From Eubacterium sp. (GTDB lineage Bacteria; Bacillota_A; Clostridia; Lachnospirales; Lachnospiraceae), in assembly GCA_017475785.1 (NCBI GenBank), contig JAFVEX010000083.1, positions 1 through 17,384 on the forward strand: a DNA stretch of 17,384 nt, in the 5' to 3' direction. The position numbers were made by a program, and so were the translations under genes. This document shows, piece after piece, positions 1 through 7,300 of this stretch (within the stretch, counting starts at the first letter, position 1; the number at the start of each line of letters is the position of its first letter). A model generated the notes under the pieces. The model was not told the origin of the DNA, ran no database searches, and worked only from the letters and a program-made list of their open reading frames with translations.

Positions 1-1
1 C

Positions 2-226
2 ATTGACGTCTCCGATCTAAATACAGAAGATATTTCCGGTCTGATGGAAAAAATCGACGATCTGGATCTCGATTCGGAGAATCTCCGGGAACAGGCCGGC
101 GAGGTATACGATAAGCTGAAGGAAAAAGGCGTCGAGCTGGGAATCAGCAAGGAAAAAGCACTCAGCTGGTTCCAGCGGCTGATCAACTGGTTCATGAACC
201 TGCTCGATTCCATGACAGGAAGATAA
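2..226 (+). CDS. C-terminal fragment of a hypothetical protein (DUF1002-like?)
   Basis: An open frame enters from the left edge and stops with TAA at 224-226, giving about 74 visible residues. The piece is acidic and helical: two heptad-like Leu/Asp segments, then a Lys/Glu-rich helix, and an aromatic, hydrophobic end (WFQRLINWFMNLLDSM). An ATG at 44 opens this frame but has no ribosome site, and the frame is open upstream, so it is an internal Met of a longer gene. The pattern resembles the C-terminus of secreted DUF1002 (YpuA-like) proteins of Firmicutes, but that is recall of style, not a domain match. A strong terminator follows 35 nt after the stop, so this is the last gene of its transcript. 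Confidence 0.55.
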   Translation: MDVSDLNTEDISGLMEKIDDLDLDSENLREQAGEVYDKLKEKGVELGISKEKALSWFQRLINWFMNLLDSMTGR

Positions 227-260
227 TCCAGCCTGAGGGAACGGAAAAGGAATCACAACA

Positions 261-296
261 AAAGAGACCGGCGCATAGAGCGGCCGGTCTCTTTTT
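261..296 (+). terminator. Intrinsic terminator after the left-edge gene
   Basis: A perfect 12-bp stem (AAAGAGACCGGC, 261-272, with its complement at 283-294) has a 10-nt loop and runs into TTTTT (292-296). The A-run at the 5' foot means it could also work on the minus strand, but no minus-strand gene faces it. Confidence 0.9.
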
Positions 297-370
297 GCGT
301 ACAGTTTTTCACATGTAATCTTCTCCCACAGGTTTTTTGGAACGCAGAGCATTTGATGATGGATTATTGC

Positions 371-389
371 AATGATCCGATAATGATCC
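371..389 (+). promoter_or_regulatory. Direct repeats upstream of the PerR-like gene (possible operator)
   Basis: AATGATCC occurs at 371-378 and again at 382-389, exactly 11 bp (about one helical turn) apart. Part of the second copy lies in GATAATGAT (379-387), which equals the left half of the classical Fur box. The repeats sit about 30 bp upstream of the -35. A role in autoregulation is inferred only. Confidence 0.3.
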
Positions 390-418
390 AATAATTTCAG
401 AAAGATACAGAATTAGTC

Positions 419-448
419 TTGACTATTTACACTGTAATAATGTAATAT
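419..448 (+). promoter_or_regulatory. Promoter of the PerR-like/rubrerythrin operon, with a palindrome in the spacer
   Basis: TTGACT (419-424) and TAATAT (443-448) are separated by 18 bp. The spacer contains the near-perfect palindrome TTACACTGTAA (427-437), and TGTAA recurs at 441-445, so a repressor bound here would cover the core promoter. Fur-family regulators commonly autoregulate from such AT-rich inverted repeats. The match to the Bacillus Per box is poor, so the operator assignment is an inference. Confidence 0.65.
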
Positions 449-493
449 TGCAACAACAAGAATAATTACTATTATTGATCAAAGGAGATACGG

Positions 494-898
494 ATGGCTC
501 TGAAGTACAGCAGACAGCGCGAGTCAATCAAGGCGAATCTGATGCACCGGACGGATCATCCAACAGCGGATATGGTTTATGCTGATATCAGAAAGGTCTT
601 TCCGAATATCAGCCTTGGGACTGTTTACCGCAACCTTGCGCTCCTTTCAGACCTTGGGGAAATTCACAAGCTTGCCCCGCAGGGAGGCGCAGAGCGCTAC
701 GACGGAAATACCAGAGCGCACAACCACTTTGTTTGCAGAGCATGCGGCTGCGTGCAGGACATGGAAGGCCGGGAGAGCGATCTGCTCACAGAGCGCGCAA
801 ACCGGCAGTTCAGCGGCAGAATCGATGACTGCAGCGTTACGTTTTACGGAATGTGCAAGGAGTGTCTGGAAAAGCTGGACGGAGAAAAACAGCCATGA
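494..898 (+). CDS. Fur-family transcriptional regulator, PerR-like
   Basis: A 134-residue protein of typical Fur-family length. The N-terminal winged helix has the recognition helix around residues 39-57 ([13 protein letters not shown]). The dimerisation/metal domain has HNH at 76-78, C81-x2-C84 and C121-x2-C124, the four-cysteine structural zinc site. D89 in VQDM lies where PerR has its regulatory-site Asp and Fur has Glu, which favours a peroxide sensor over an iron sensor. This is established for Bacillus PerR and only inferred here. The start has a strong ribosome site, AAAGGAG (481-487), 6 nt away. The next gene, 70 nt downstream, is a rubrerythrin, the usual target of PerR in anaerobes, and probably shares the transcript. 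Zur or Fur specificity cannot be excluded. Confidence 0.9.
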   Translation: MALKYSRQRESIKANLMHRTDHPTADMVYADIRKVFPNISLGTVYRNLALLSDLGEIHKLAPQGGAERYDGNTRAHNHFVCRACGCVQDMEGRESDLLTERANRQFSGRIDDCSVTFYGMCKECLEKLDGEKQP

Positions 899-968
899 TC
901 CGGAAGGTAGTAATTATTCGCGCAGAAGTTTGTTTACCAAAAATCAAAAAAAGAAAGGGAGACAAAAA

Positions 969-1511
969 ATGAAGAAATGGGTTTGTAATGTTTGTGGTTA
1001 CGTTTATGAAGGCGACAGCGCTCCGGAAGCATGTCCGCAGTGCAAGGCTCCGGCTTCTAAATTTACAGAGCAGGCAGAGGATCTTGTGTGGGCAGCAGAG
1101 CATGTAGTCGGTGTCGCTTCTGATGTTCCGGATGACATCAAGGAAGATCTCCGCGCGAACTTCAACGGTGAGTGCTCAGAAGTCGGTATGTATCTGGCGA
1201 TGGCGCGTGTCGCGTTCAGAGAAGGCTATCCGGAGATCGGCCTGTACTGGGAGAAGGCAGCTTACGAAGAGGCAGAGCACGCAGCTAAATTCGCAGAGCT
1301 CCTCGGCGAGGTTATCACAGACAGCACCAAGAAGAACCTCGAGATGCGCGTAGAAGCAGAAAACGGCGCTACCGCAGGCAAGACAGATCTCGCAAAACGC
1401 GCGAAAGCCCTGAATCTCGACGCGATCCATGACACAGTTCACGAGATGGCACGCGACGAGGCAAGACACGGCAAGGCATTCAAGGGCCTGCTGGAGCGTT
1501 ATTTTGGCTAG
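969..1511 (+). CDS. Rubrerythrin with N-terminal rubredoxin domain (NADH peroxidase type)
   Basis: 180 residues. The N-terminal rubredoxin domain has CNVCG (C6, C9) and CPQC (C22, C25). It precedes a ferritin-like diiron four-helix domain with the helix motifs [15 protein letters not shown] and a second EMARDEARH. This 'reverse' order, rubredoxin first, is the type described in Clostridium as an H2O2/O2-reducing rubrerythrin fed by NAD(P)H-rubredoxin reductase. It is cytoplasmic, with no signal peptide. ATG 969 was chosen because AAAGGGAG (954-961) lies 7 nt upstream. The frame is open back to 579, but that part overlaps the regulator gene out of frame and is not coding. It follows the PerR-like gene by 70 nt with no terminator between, so co-transcription and peroxide control are likely. 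Confidence 0.95.
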   Translation: MKKWVCNVCGYVYEGDSAPEACPQCKAPASKFTEQAEDLVWAAEHVVGVASDVPDDIKEDLRANFNGECSEVGMYLAMARVAFREGYPEIGLYWEKAAYEEAEHAAKFAELLGEVITDSTKKNLEMRVEAENGATAGKTDLAKRAKALNLDAIHDTVHEMARDEARHGKAFKGLLERYFG

Positions 1512-1638
1512 GAGCATGAGCACTTGCTGAGAGCAATTGGACAGAGTTTTACAACTGAATTAGAATATAAATGGAAAGATACACTGCCGTGAGGCGATTG
1601 GCTCTTATCAGTTGACAAAACGCAGTGAATAAATCACA

Positions 1639-1675
1639 ACACACCGTCACTTGGCAGAGTGGCGGTGTGTGCGTT
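1639..1675 (+). terminator. Terminator downstream of the rubrerythrin
   Basis: A 12-bp stem (ACACACCGTCAC at 1639-1650 with GTGGCGGTGTGT at 1659-1670, one G-U type pair) has an 8-nt loop and is followed by GCGTTTT. The T-tract is short and displaced by 3 nt, so it may be weak. The rest of 1512-1714 shows no gene. Confidence 0.7.
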
Positions 1676-1714
1676 TTACGATAATAGTGATGGTAAAACC
1701 ACCAATATGTAATT

Positions 1715-2410
1715 ATGAATAATTCTCTGATCAGGCGCGTATACGCGGTCTATTTCAGCCCAACGGGCAGCACAGGACGGATCACCTGTGAAACGGCACG
1801 GATTCTGGCGGAATGTCTGGAGGTCCCGTTGACAGTTTGTTCATTTACGCTGCCTGCGCAGCGAAGTGAGCGTTTGCAGTTTTTAAAGGAAGATCTGGTA
1901 GTGATCGGATTTCCGACCTATGCCGGAAAACTTCCAAATAAAATTCTGCCGGATCTGAAAAAACAGATTTTAGGAACAGACACACATGCGGTTGCGCTGG
2001 TGACATTTGGAAACCGTTCATTTGACAACGCGTTGGCCGAGCTGTGCGCAGTGATGTCCGGGAACGGGTTTCGGGTGATCGGAGCAGCTGCCGTTCCCAC
2101 AGAGCACGCGTTTTTATCCAGTGCGGCGTATCGGGCATTAGCAGAAGGAAAACGAGGGTTTGCTATGACAGGCGCAATTGGCGCAGGTCTTCCTGACGTA
2201 CGGGATTTTCAGAAGCTGAAAGGGTTTGCAAGAGCAACAGGAGAAAAAATCAGGCGCGGAAAGCTGGAGAAATCGACTGGAAATTCAGAGTATCCTGCGC
2301 GATCCGAAAACTTTTTCGGATCCGGCTTTTTTATCACATGTCAAAATGCTGGAAATGGCATACGCGGATCGAAAGGCGGACCTAAGGTTGTTTTAAGGCT
2401 GAGCCGTTGA
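1715..2410 (+). CDS. Truncated EFR1-like flavodoxin, C-terminus replaced
   Basis: Residues 8 to about 185 form a flavodoxin fold. The FMN phosphate loop is SPTGST at 15-20 (strand YAVYF before it), followed by the VVIGFPTYAGKLPN strand-loop and the VTFGNRSFDNAL segment that contacts the isoalloxazine. This pattern is typical of EFR1 proteins, which continue into a two-[4Fe-4S] ferredoxin domain. Here no cysteine cluster follows. After about residue 187 the reading becomes low-quality tail rich in Ser, Gly and Asn (GSGFFITCQNAGNGIRG) and crosses a terminator-like hairpin at 2301-2332. The start has no convincing ribosome site. I read it as a remnant that may still make a free flavodoxin domain. 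A functional stand-alone flavodoxin with a junk tail is the alternative. Confidence 0.7.
   Translation: MNNSLIRRVYAVYFSPTGSTGRITCETARILAECLEVPLTVCSFTLPAQRSERLQFLKEDLVVIGFPTYAGKLPNKILPDLKKQILGTDTHAVALVTFGNRSFDNALAELCAVMSGNGFRVIGAAAVPTEHAFLSSAAYRALAEGKRGFAMTGAIGAGLPDVRDFQKLKGFARATGEKIRRGKLEKSTGNSEYPARSENFFGSGFFITCQNAGNGIRGSKGGPKVVLRLSR
2301..2332 (+). terminator. Terminator-like hairpin inside the flavodoxin tail
   Basis: GATCCGAA (2301-2308) pairs with TTCGGATC (2315-2322), and CGGC then TTTTTT follow at 2323-2332. Its position inside the annotated frame supports the view that the last ~45 codons of that frame are not original coding sequence. Confidence 0.5.
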
Positions 2411-2444
2411 AAATCCAATAAAAACAAGGGGTTATTGGCAGGAT

Positions 2445-2465
2445 TGTCCCAAATATGTCCCAAAT
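2445..2465 (+). repeat. 11-bp-spaced tandem repeat upstream of the hip operon
   Basis: TGTCCCAAAT occurs at 2445-2454 and 2456-2465. Just upstream, CCAATAA (2415-2421) and TTATTGG (2432-2438) form an inverted repeat. These lie between the end of the flavodoxin remnant and the hip promoter. They could be protein-binding sites or a recombination scar, and nothing in the sequence decides between these. Confidence 0.4.
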
Positions 2466-2507
2466 GAGTTTACCGGGGGACGTTCTGGAAAGACAGAATC
2501 ACAGTTG

Positions 2508-2537
2508 TTGACTTAGCCGTACGGCTTATTATATAAT
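2508..2537 (+). promoter_or_regulatory. Promoter of the hipBA operon
   Basis: TTGACT (2508-2513), an 18-bp spacer and a perfect TATAAT (2532-2537). The spacer is occupied by the 12-bp palindrome AGCCGTACGGCT (2515-2526), so a bound repressor would block RNA polymerase directly. The 5' UTR would be about 120 nt and holds two more copies of the palindrome. Confidence 0.85.
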
Positions 2538-2606
2538 AAATATATCTAAATTGAGCCGTACGGCGAAATAATGGGTCGAAACGAGAAATTGAGCCGTACG
2601 GCGAAA
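2516..2606 (+). promoter_or_regulatory. Three-site operator array for the HipB-like repressor
   Basis: The perfect palindrome GCCGTACGGC is present at 2516-2525, 2555-2564 and 2593-2602, spaced 39 and 38 bp centre to centre. Sites 2 and 3 lie in an identical 21-bp direct repeat (2548-2568 and 2586-2606). Site 1 sits between -35 and -10 and the others lie just downstream of the start point. Autorepression by HipB through several palindromes is established for E. coli hipBA. Here it is inferred from position and repetition, and the sequence of the sites is different. Confidence 0.8.
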
Positions 2607-2664
2607 CGTTGAAGTGTGAACAAAACACAGAGACGTCGGCAGGGATCCGGAAGGAGAATAATCG

Positions 2665-2880
2665 ATGCTGATTACGGATACAAAGAGCTTTGGGGCGGCT
2701 CTTCGGCAGCGCAGAAAGGAACTGCAGTATACACAGGCATGGCTGGCAGAATTTACAGGATTCAGTGTCAGCTTTATCTCTGACCTCGAGAGGGGAAAGG
2801 AAACCAGCGAACTGGGAAAGGCACTTTTCTTAGCGGCGATATTGGGATTGGACTGTCGTCTGGAGGTGCGGGGGACATAG
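2665..2880 (+). CDS. hipB: HipB-like antitoxin, XRE/Cro-type DNA-binding protein
   Basis: 71 residues forming a single helix-turn-helix of the XRE family: helix 1 FGAALRQRRKEL, turn and helix 2 TQAWLAEFTG, recognition helix SVSFISDLERGKETSE, then helices ending in LEVRGT. ATG 2665 has GGAG 8 nt upstream (2653-2656). Its stop is 1 nt before the HipA start, so the pair is translationally coupled. By family analogy the dimer binds the palindromes at 2516-2602, represses the operon and holds HipA inactive. The protein lacks the extended C-terminal tail of E. coli HipB (88 aa). It is named by context with hipA; on its own it would be only an XRE regulator. Confidence 0.9.
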   Translation: MLITDTKSFGAALRQRRKELQYTQAWLAEFTGFSVSFISDLERGKETSELGKALFLAAILGLDCRLEVRGT

Positions 2881-2881
2881 T

Positions 2882-4177
2882 ATGAGAAAGCTTGATGTCT
2901 GGATTGAAATATTAGGAAGGCAATGTTTTGTAGGATCCATTCAGGGAAATAACGGAGCAGAGGCTTGCTTCCAATATGCAGACAGCTATTTGAAATCAAA
3001 CGAAAATACCGCGATATCCGTCAGTCTGCCGCTGAGAAGAGAGGCATTTACGGCTTCGCAGACACGAATTTTTTTTGAGGGTTTACTGCCAGAAGGATTC
3101 GCCAGAAGATCTGTAGCGCAGTGGATGCATGTCAGTGAGGATGATTATCTTTCCATACTGGAGCGTCTGGGAAATGAATGTCTTGGCGCAATCCGAATCA
3201 CATCTGAGGTGAGTCCTGAAATTCGCACAGGATATGAGCTGCTTTCGCTGGATCAGGTCAGAGCGCTGGCCGAAGAGGGGGCAGTTAAATCGACGGAGTT
3301 ACTGATTCAGACACGTTTGTCTCTCACCGGTGCATCCGGAAAAGTTGGTCTGTATTATGCGCTGGATGGTGATCAATGGTTTATGCCGATGGGTCTTGCG
3401 CCCAGCACCCATATCCTAAAACAGAGTCATATCAGACTGGACAGCATTGTGACAAATGAGCAGTTATCGCTGATGACGGCTAAGCATCTGGGCATAGAGG
3501 TTCCCGGAAGTTTTATCGTGGAGACAGGAGCACCTGATCAGGAGTGTGTACTGCTGGCATCTGCCAGATATGACAGAGTCTTTCAGGAGAATGGGAAAAC
3601 GATCAATGGTTTTCCTGTTCCGCTTCGTCTTCACCAGGAGGACTTTGCACAGGCGCTCGGAATACCGGCGGCGGAGAAATATGAATCCAGAGAGACTGTT
3701 CCGGATAACGGATACCTGTCCAGAATGTTTCGTCTGCTTCGGATTCATTCCTTCGACCCAATTAAGGATCAGGGGAGTTTGTGGAAGCTGATCGTATACA
3801 ATGCGCTTCTTGGCAATACAGACAGTCATATCAAGAATCACTCCCTGTTATACAGAAGAGATCTTCAAGCAATGCGTCTGGCACCGGCATATGATCTGCT
3901 CAGTACGTCAGTTTATGAGAGCAGTACCCGGGATCTGGCTTTTCGGATCGGGAGCGCATGGTCGCTGAATCAGATTTCGAGAGCAGCGTTTGAGGAAGCG
4001 GCAGAAGAAGCCGGACTGGGACGAAAATTTGCGATGAAGCAGTTTGACGACATTTGTCAGACGTTTGAAGGTGCGCTTATAGAGGCTTCCAGATGCCTTG
4101 AGGATCAGGGATTTTCTGCTGCAGGTCAGTTGCGGGAGCGGATTCTGCGAACTGGGGGGTGCGCAAATATACTATAG
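2882..4177 (+). CDS. hipA: HipA-type serine/threonine kinase toxin
   Basis: 431 residues, full family length. The N-terminal couple-HipA region covers about 1-110, including FFEGLLPEG (64-72) and ERLGNECLGAI (94-104). The phosphate-loop segment is SLTGASGK (147-154), whose Ser aligns with the autophosphorylated Ser150 of E. coli HipA. The nucleotide-binding Lys is in THILK (K180), the core includes LLASARYDR (224-232), the catalytic loop is GNTDSHIKN (D314, N319), and the metal-binding Asp is in APAYDLL (D338). All key kinase residues are present, so it should be active. E. coli HipA phosphorylates glutamyl-tRNA synthetase and causes growth arrest; the target here is unknown. It shares the operon with the XRE antitoxin, with 1 nt between the frames. 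No obvious terminator follows. Confidence 0.95.
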   Translation: MRKLDVWIEILGRQCFVGSIQGNNGAEACFQYADSYLKSNENTAISVSLPLRREAFTASQTRIFFEGLLPEGFARRSVAQWMHVSEDDYLSILERLGNECLGAIRITSEVSPEIRTGYELLSLDQVRALAEEGAVKSTELLIQTRLSLTGASGKVGLYYALDGDQWFMPMGLAPSTHILKQSHIRLDSIVTNEQLSLMTAKHLGIEVPGSFIVETGAPDQECVLLASARYDRVFQENGKTINGFPVPLRLHQEDFAQALGIPAAEKYESRETVPDNGYLSRMFRLLRIHSFDPIKDQGSLWKLIVYNALLGNTDSHIKNHSLLYRRDLQAMRLAPAYDLLSTSVYESSTRDLAFRIGSAWSLNQISRAAFEEAAEEAGLGRKFAMKQFDDICQTFEGALIEASRCLEDQGFSAAGQLRERILRTGGCANIL

Positions 4178-4316
4178 CCATTTCAAGTTGTTCTTTCTGG
4201 CTTTTCGTGATAAGGTGGGTATGAGGCAGGCCGCAGGCTATTTATACGCGAAATACATTAAGTATTAAAAAGGAAATACCATCACGCGCGGAGCGGCATC
4301 AACAGACAGGGCTACT

Positions 4317-7300
4317 ATGCAGGATAAGAAAAAAGCGACATGGACGGGATACAGCAGACAGATTCGGATTATGATCCGAATCACTGTCTGCTGTCTTTTT
4401 TTGCTGGCAGGCGGCCAGACATCTGTAAATGCAGGCGCAGGAGACCGGGATCTGTCCCGGGTACGGGCAGATAACGAAAAAGCCGGTGCGCGTGAAACCG
4501 TGACGCTTATGGTATATATGATCGGCTCCGACCTGGAGTCATCCGCGTCTGCGGCGACGAACGATATGACAGAGATGGCGGAGAGCGGGATTGACCTCTC
4601 CTGTGTCAACCTTCTCGTCTACACCGGCGGTGCGCAGAAGTGGCACAGTGATGTCCCGGATGACGCCAATGCCGTTTTTTTGCTGGAAGATGACGGATTT
4701 CGGCAGATCGAGTCGTATGACCAGGCTTCCATGGGGGAACCGGATCAGCTGTCTGCGTTTTTGCGCTATGGGTATGAGAATTATCCGGCAGACAGCTTTG
4801 ACCTGATCCTCTGGGATCACGGAAACGGACCGGTCATGGGCTATGGCAGCGACAAGGTTTACAGCGGAGACGCGCTGACGCTGCCGGAAATCAGGGCAGC
4901 GCTGGAGCAGTCTCCGTTTGGGGGGAATCATACAGCCGGGAGCGATTCCTCCGGACAGACGGAAGCCGGCAAGGAACTCCGGGCAGAAGCCGGGGGAGAA
5001 AACCAGCCGCCAGAAGGCAAGGAAGTCAAGGCGGCCGCCGGAGGAGAAAACCAGCCGCCGAAACTGGGTTTTATCGGCTTTGACGCTTGTCTGATGGCGT
5101 CCGCGGAGCTTGTATGCACGGTTGCGGATTACGCGGATTATCTGGTTGCGTCCCAGGAGACGGAGCCGAGTTTTGGCTGGAATTATGCCTTTCTCCCGGA
5201 TCTTGGGCATGTACCGGCAGGAGAACTGCTGCCGGAGATCGTGGATGATTATATTTCCTACTGCGAGGATTACTTCAGGGGAAAGGAATTTTTCCAGAGT
5301 GACGTGACGCTCGCAGCCGTCGACCTGTCCCACGCGTCTGAGCTGGAGCAGGCGGTTGACGGGCTTTTTGCGAAGGCGAAGGAGGATGTCAGCGGAGATT
5401 ACAACAAGCTCGCGGTAGCCCGCGTCCACTCCCACGGGCTCGGCCGCGCCAGTACGGGCTCGGAGTATGACCTCGTGGATCTCGAGAGCCTGCTGGATGA
5501 GATGGCCTCCCGCTACCCGAAGGAGACGGAAGCCGTCCGAACAGCGCTGCAGTCTTCTGTGCTCAGCAGCGGGGCAAACATCGACGGCTGCTGCGGGCTC
5601 AGCCTGTTTTATCCCTACTACAATAAGAATTACTACGAGGCGCAGTGGAAAGACGCCTACGCGGAAATCGGTCTGTTTCCGAACTATCTTTCTTATCTGC
5701 AGCGCTACGAGCAGGTGTGGCTAGGCACAGACCTGAAGGAGTCGTTCACCGAGGAGATGGTGCCGGTAAAGGGCGAAGAGCCTTCTGTATACCAGATGCA
5801 GCTGACCGATGAGCAGTACGAGCAGTATGCCCAGGGGGCATATTATATCCTGCAGAGACGTGCGGAGGAGCTCTACGCGCCGGTTTACATGAGCACGAAC
5901 GTCACGGACAAAAACGGCCTTCTGACGGCGGAATTTGGCGGGAACGCAATCTATGTTTCGGATGACTATGGGAAGAAGCACATCGCTGTGACGAGGATGT
6001 GGGAGACAAAGGACAATGTCACGGATTACTCCATCACGAACGCGGTGGTTGAGCGCGGCAGGCTGTCCGAAAATGAGTGGGCGAGCTGTGACATCCAGAT
6101 TGCCGTCAATGAAGAAACGGACGAGCTGACCGTAAAAGGCATTTACGGAGATGAGCAGGAAGGAGACGGTACCGATTCCATCTCAGGCGGCAAGAAGCAG
6201 CCGGTTGATCTGGACGAGTGGACCCGTTTTTCCTTTTACGACGTAAAAGAGCGGTATCTGACAAGAGACGAGGCCGGCAGAATCACTTATTTCTGGGACT
6301 GGCCCGAGGGAGACTGGATCACAGGCTATGAGATGCCGATCGCGAACGGCGTTCATTTTACATACGAGCCGATGTACGACGACGGGCAGGAGTACTACAT
6401 CATGTTCGACGTGCAGGATGTACAGGGGAATCACTACGGCTCGGAGCTTCTGCCGGTGACGCTGGAGGAGGCGCCAGTAAAGGGAAAGGTGGAAGCGAAC
6501 ATTCTGGAGTGGACTGATACAAACGAGCTCATGTTGCTGGACGAGGCAGGTGTGCGCGTCCGCATGACATATGCCATGGACGTAGAAGGAGGCAAGAACT
6601 TCTTCGAGATCGAAGCGGAAAATACAAATGATTTTGAAGTGAGATTTGACCTCGGAAATGTGATTGTGAACGGAAATCTCTCCGTCCCGGATTCGACGAC
6701 GATCTTTTTGAACCCGGGAGAGCATAAGTACGAGGCGCTGACAGGCATCGCGGATGTCTGCCGGCTTGCGGGCTGCCGTCTGGAAAAACTGAATTTTCTC
6801 ATGGGACTTGAAAATTATGACAAGGAAGCGTATCTGGTGCATGAACGCCCGATGGAGCTGCGGCTGTCCGGGGATCTAGCGGCAGACGCAATTGTTCTCC
6901 CGATGCTCGGGGCAAGGGCAGACCGCCAGATTCTGACAGAGAAAGACGATATTCGCGTCGAACTTGTGACCTTTGGAACGCTTTTGACGCCTTATCAGGA
7001 TCCGGGCAGCGGTTATACGACCCTGCAGACAGATCTCCGCGTCGACAATTTGTCAGGGAAGAAAAAAGAGATCAACGTCTGGGGAATCGAGATCAACGGC
7101 GTATATTTCCGGATCGAAAAAAGCGCCCAGATCGGCGGAGGAGAGAGCTGGTATACATCTTCCTCTCTCTCAAACAGCAATCTGACAGGCCTGGTGGTCG
7201 CTACGATGGAAGAACGTCCGGAACGAATGACGTCGATTTCTTCAGCAAGAATCCTGTTTGGCGTGGACGGGGAACTGAGCTGGTGTCCGATTGCCCTTGC

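Noticed and set aside
579..968. N-terminal extension of the rubrerythrin frame by 130 codons
   Set aside because: Overlaps the regulator gene out of frame and resembles no domain. The ribosome site at 954-961 fixes the start at 969.
1612..1640. TTGACA as a promoter for the flavodoxin gene
   Set aside because: No acceptable -10 at 16-18 bp, and the terminator hairpin at 1639-1670 follows immediately.
2516..2606. CRISPR-like repeats
   Set aside because: Only three short palindromes at regular spacing inside a promoter, similar flanks and no adjacent cas gene. They fit operators.
4539..5435. Long minus-strand ORF (298 codons) opposite the protease A catalytic domain
   Set aside because: Exactly antisense to conserved protease blocks, Arg/Ile-rich without motifs, no ribosome site. 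The same kind of shadow appears opposite protease B at 10485-11138 and at 6183-6842.
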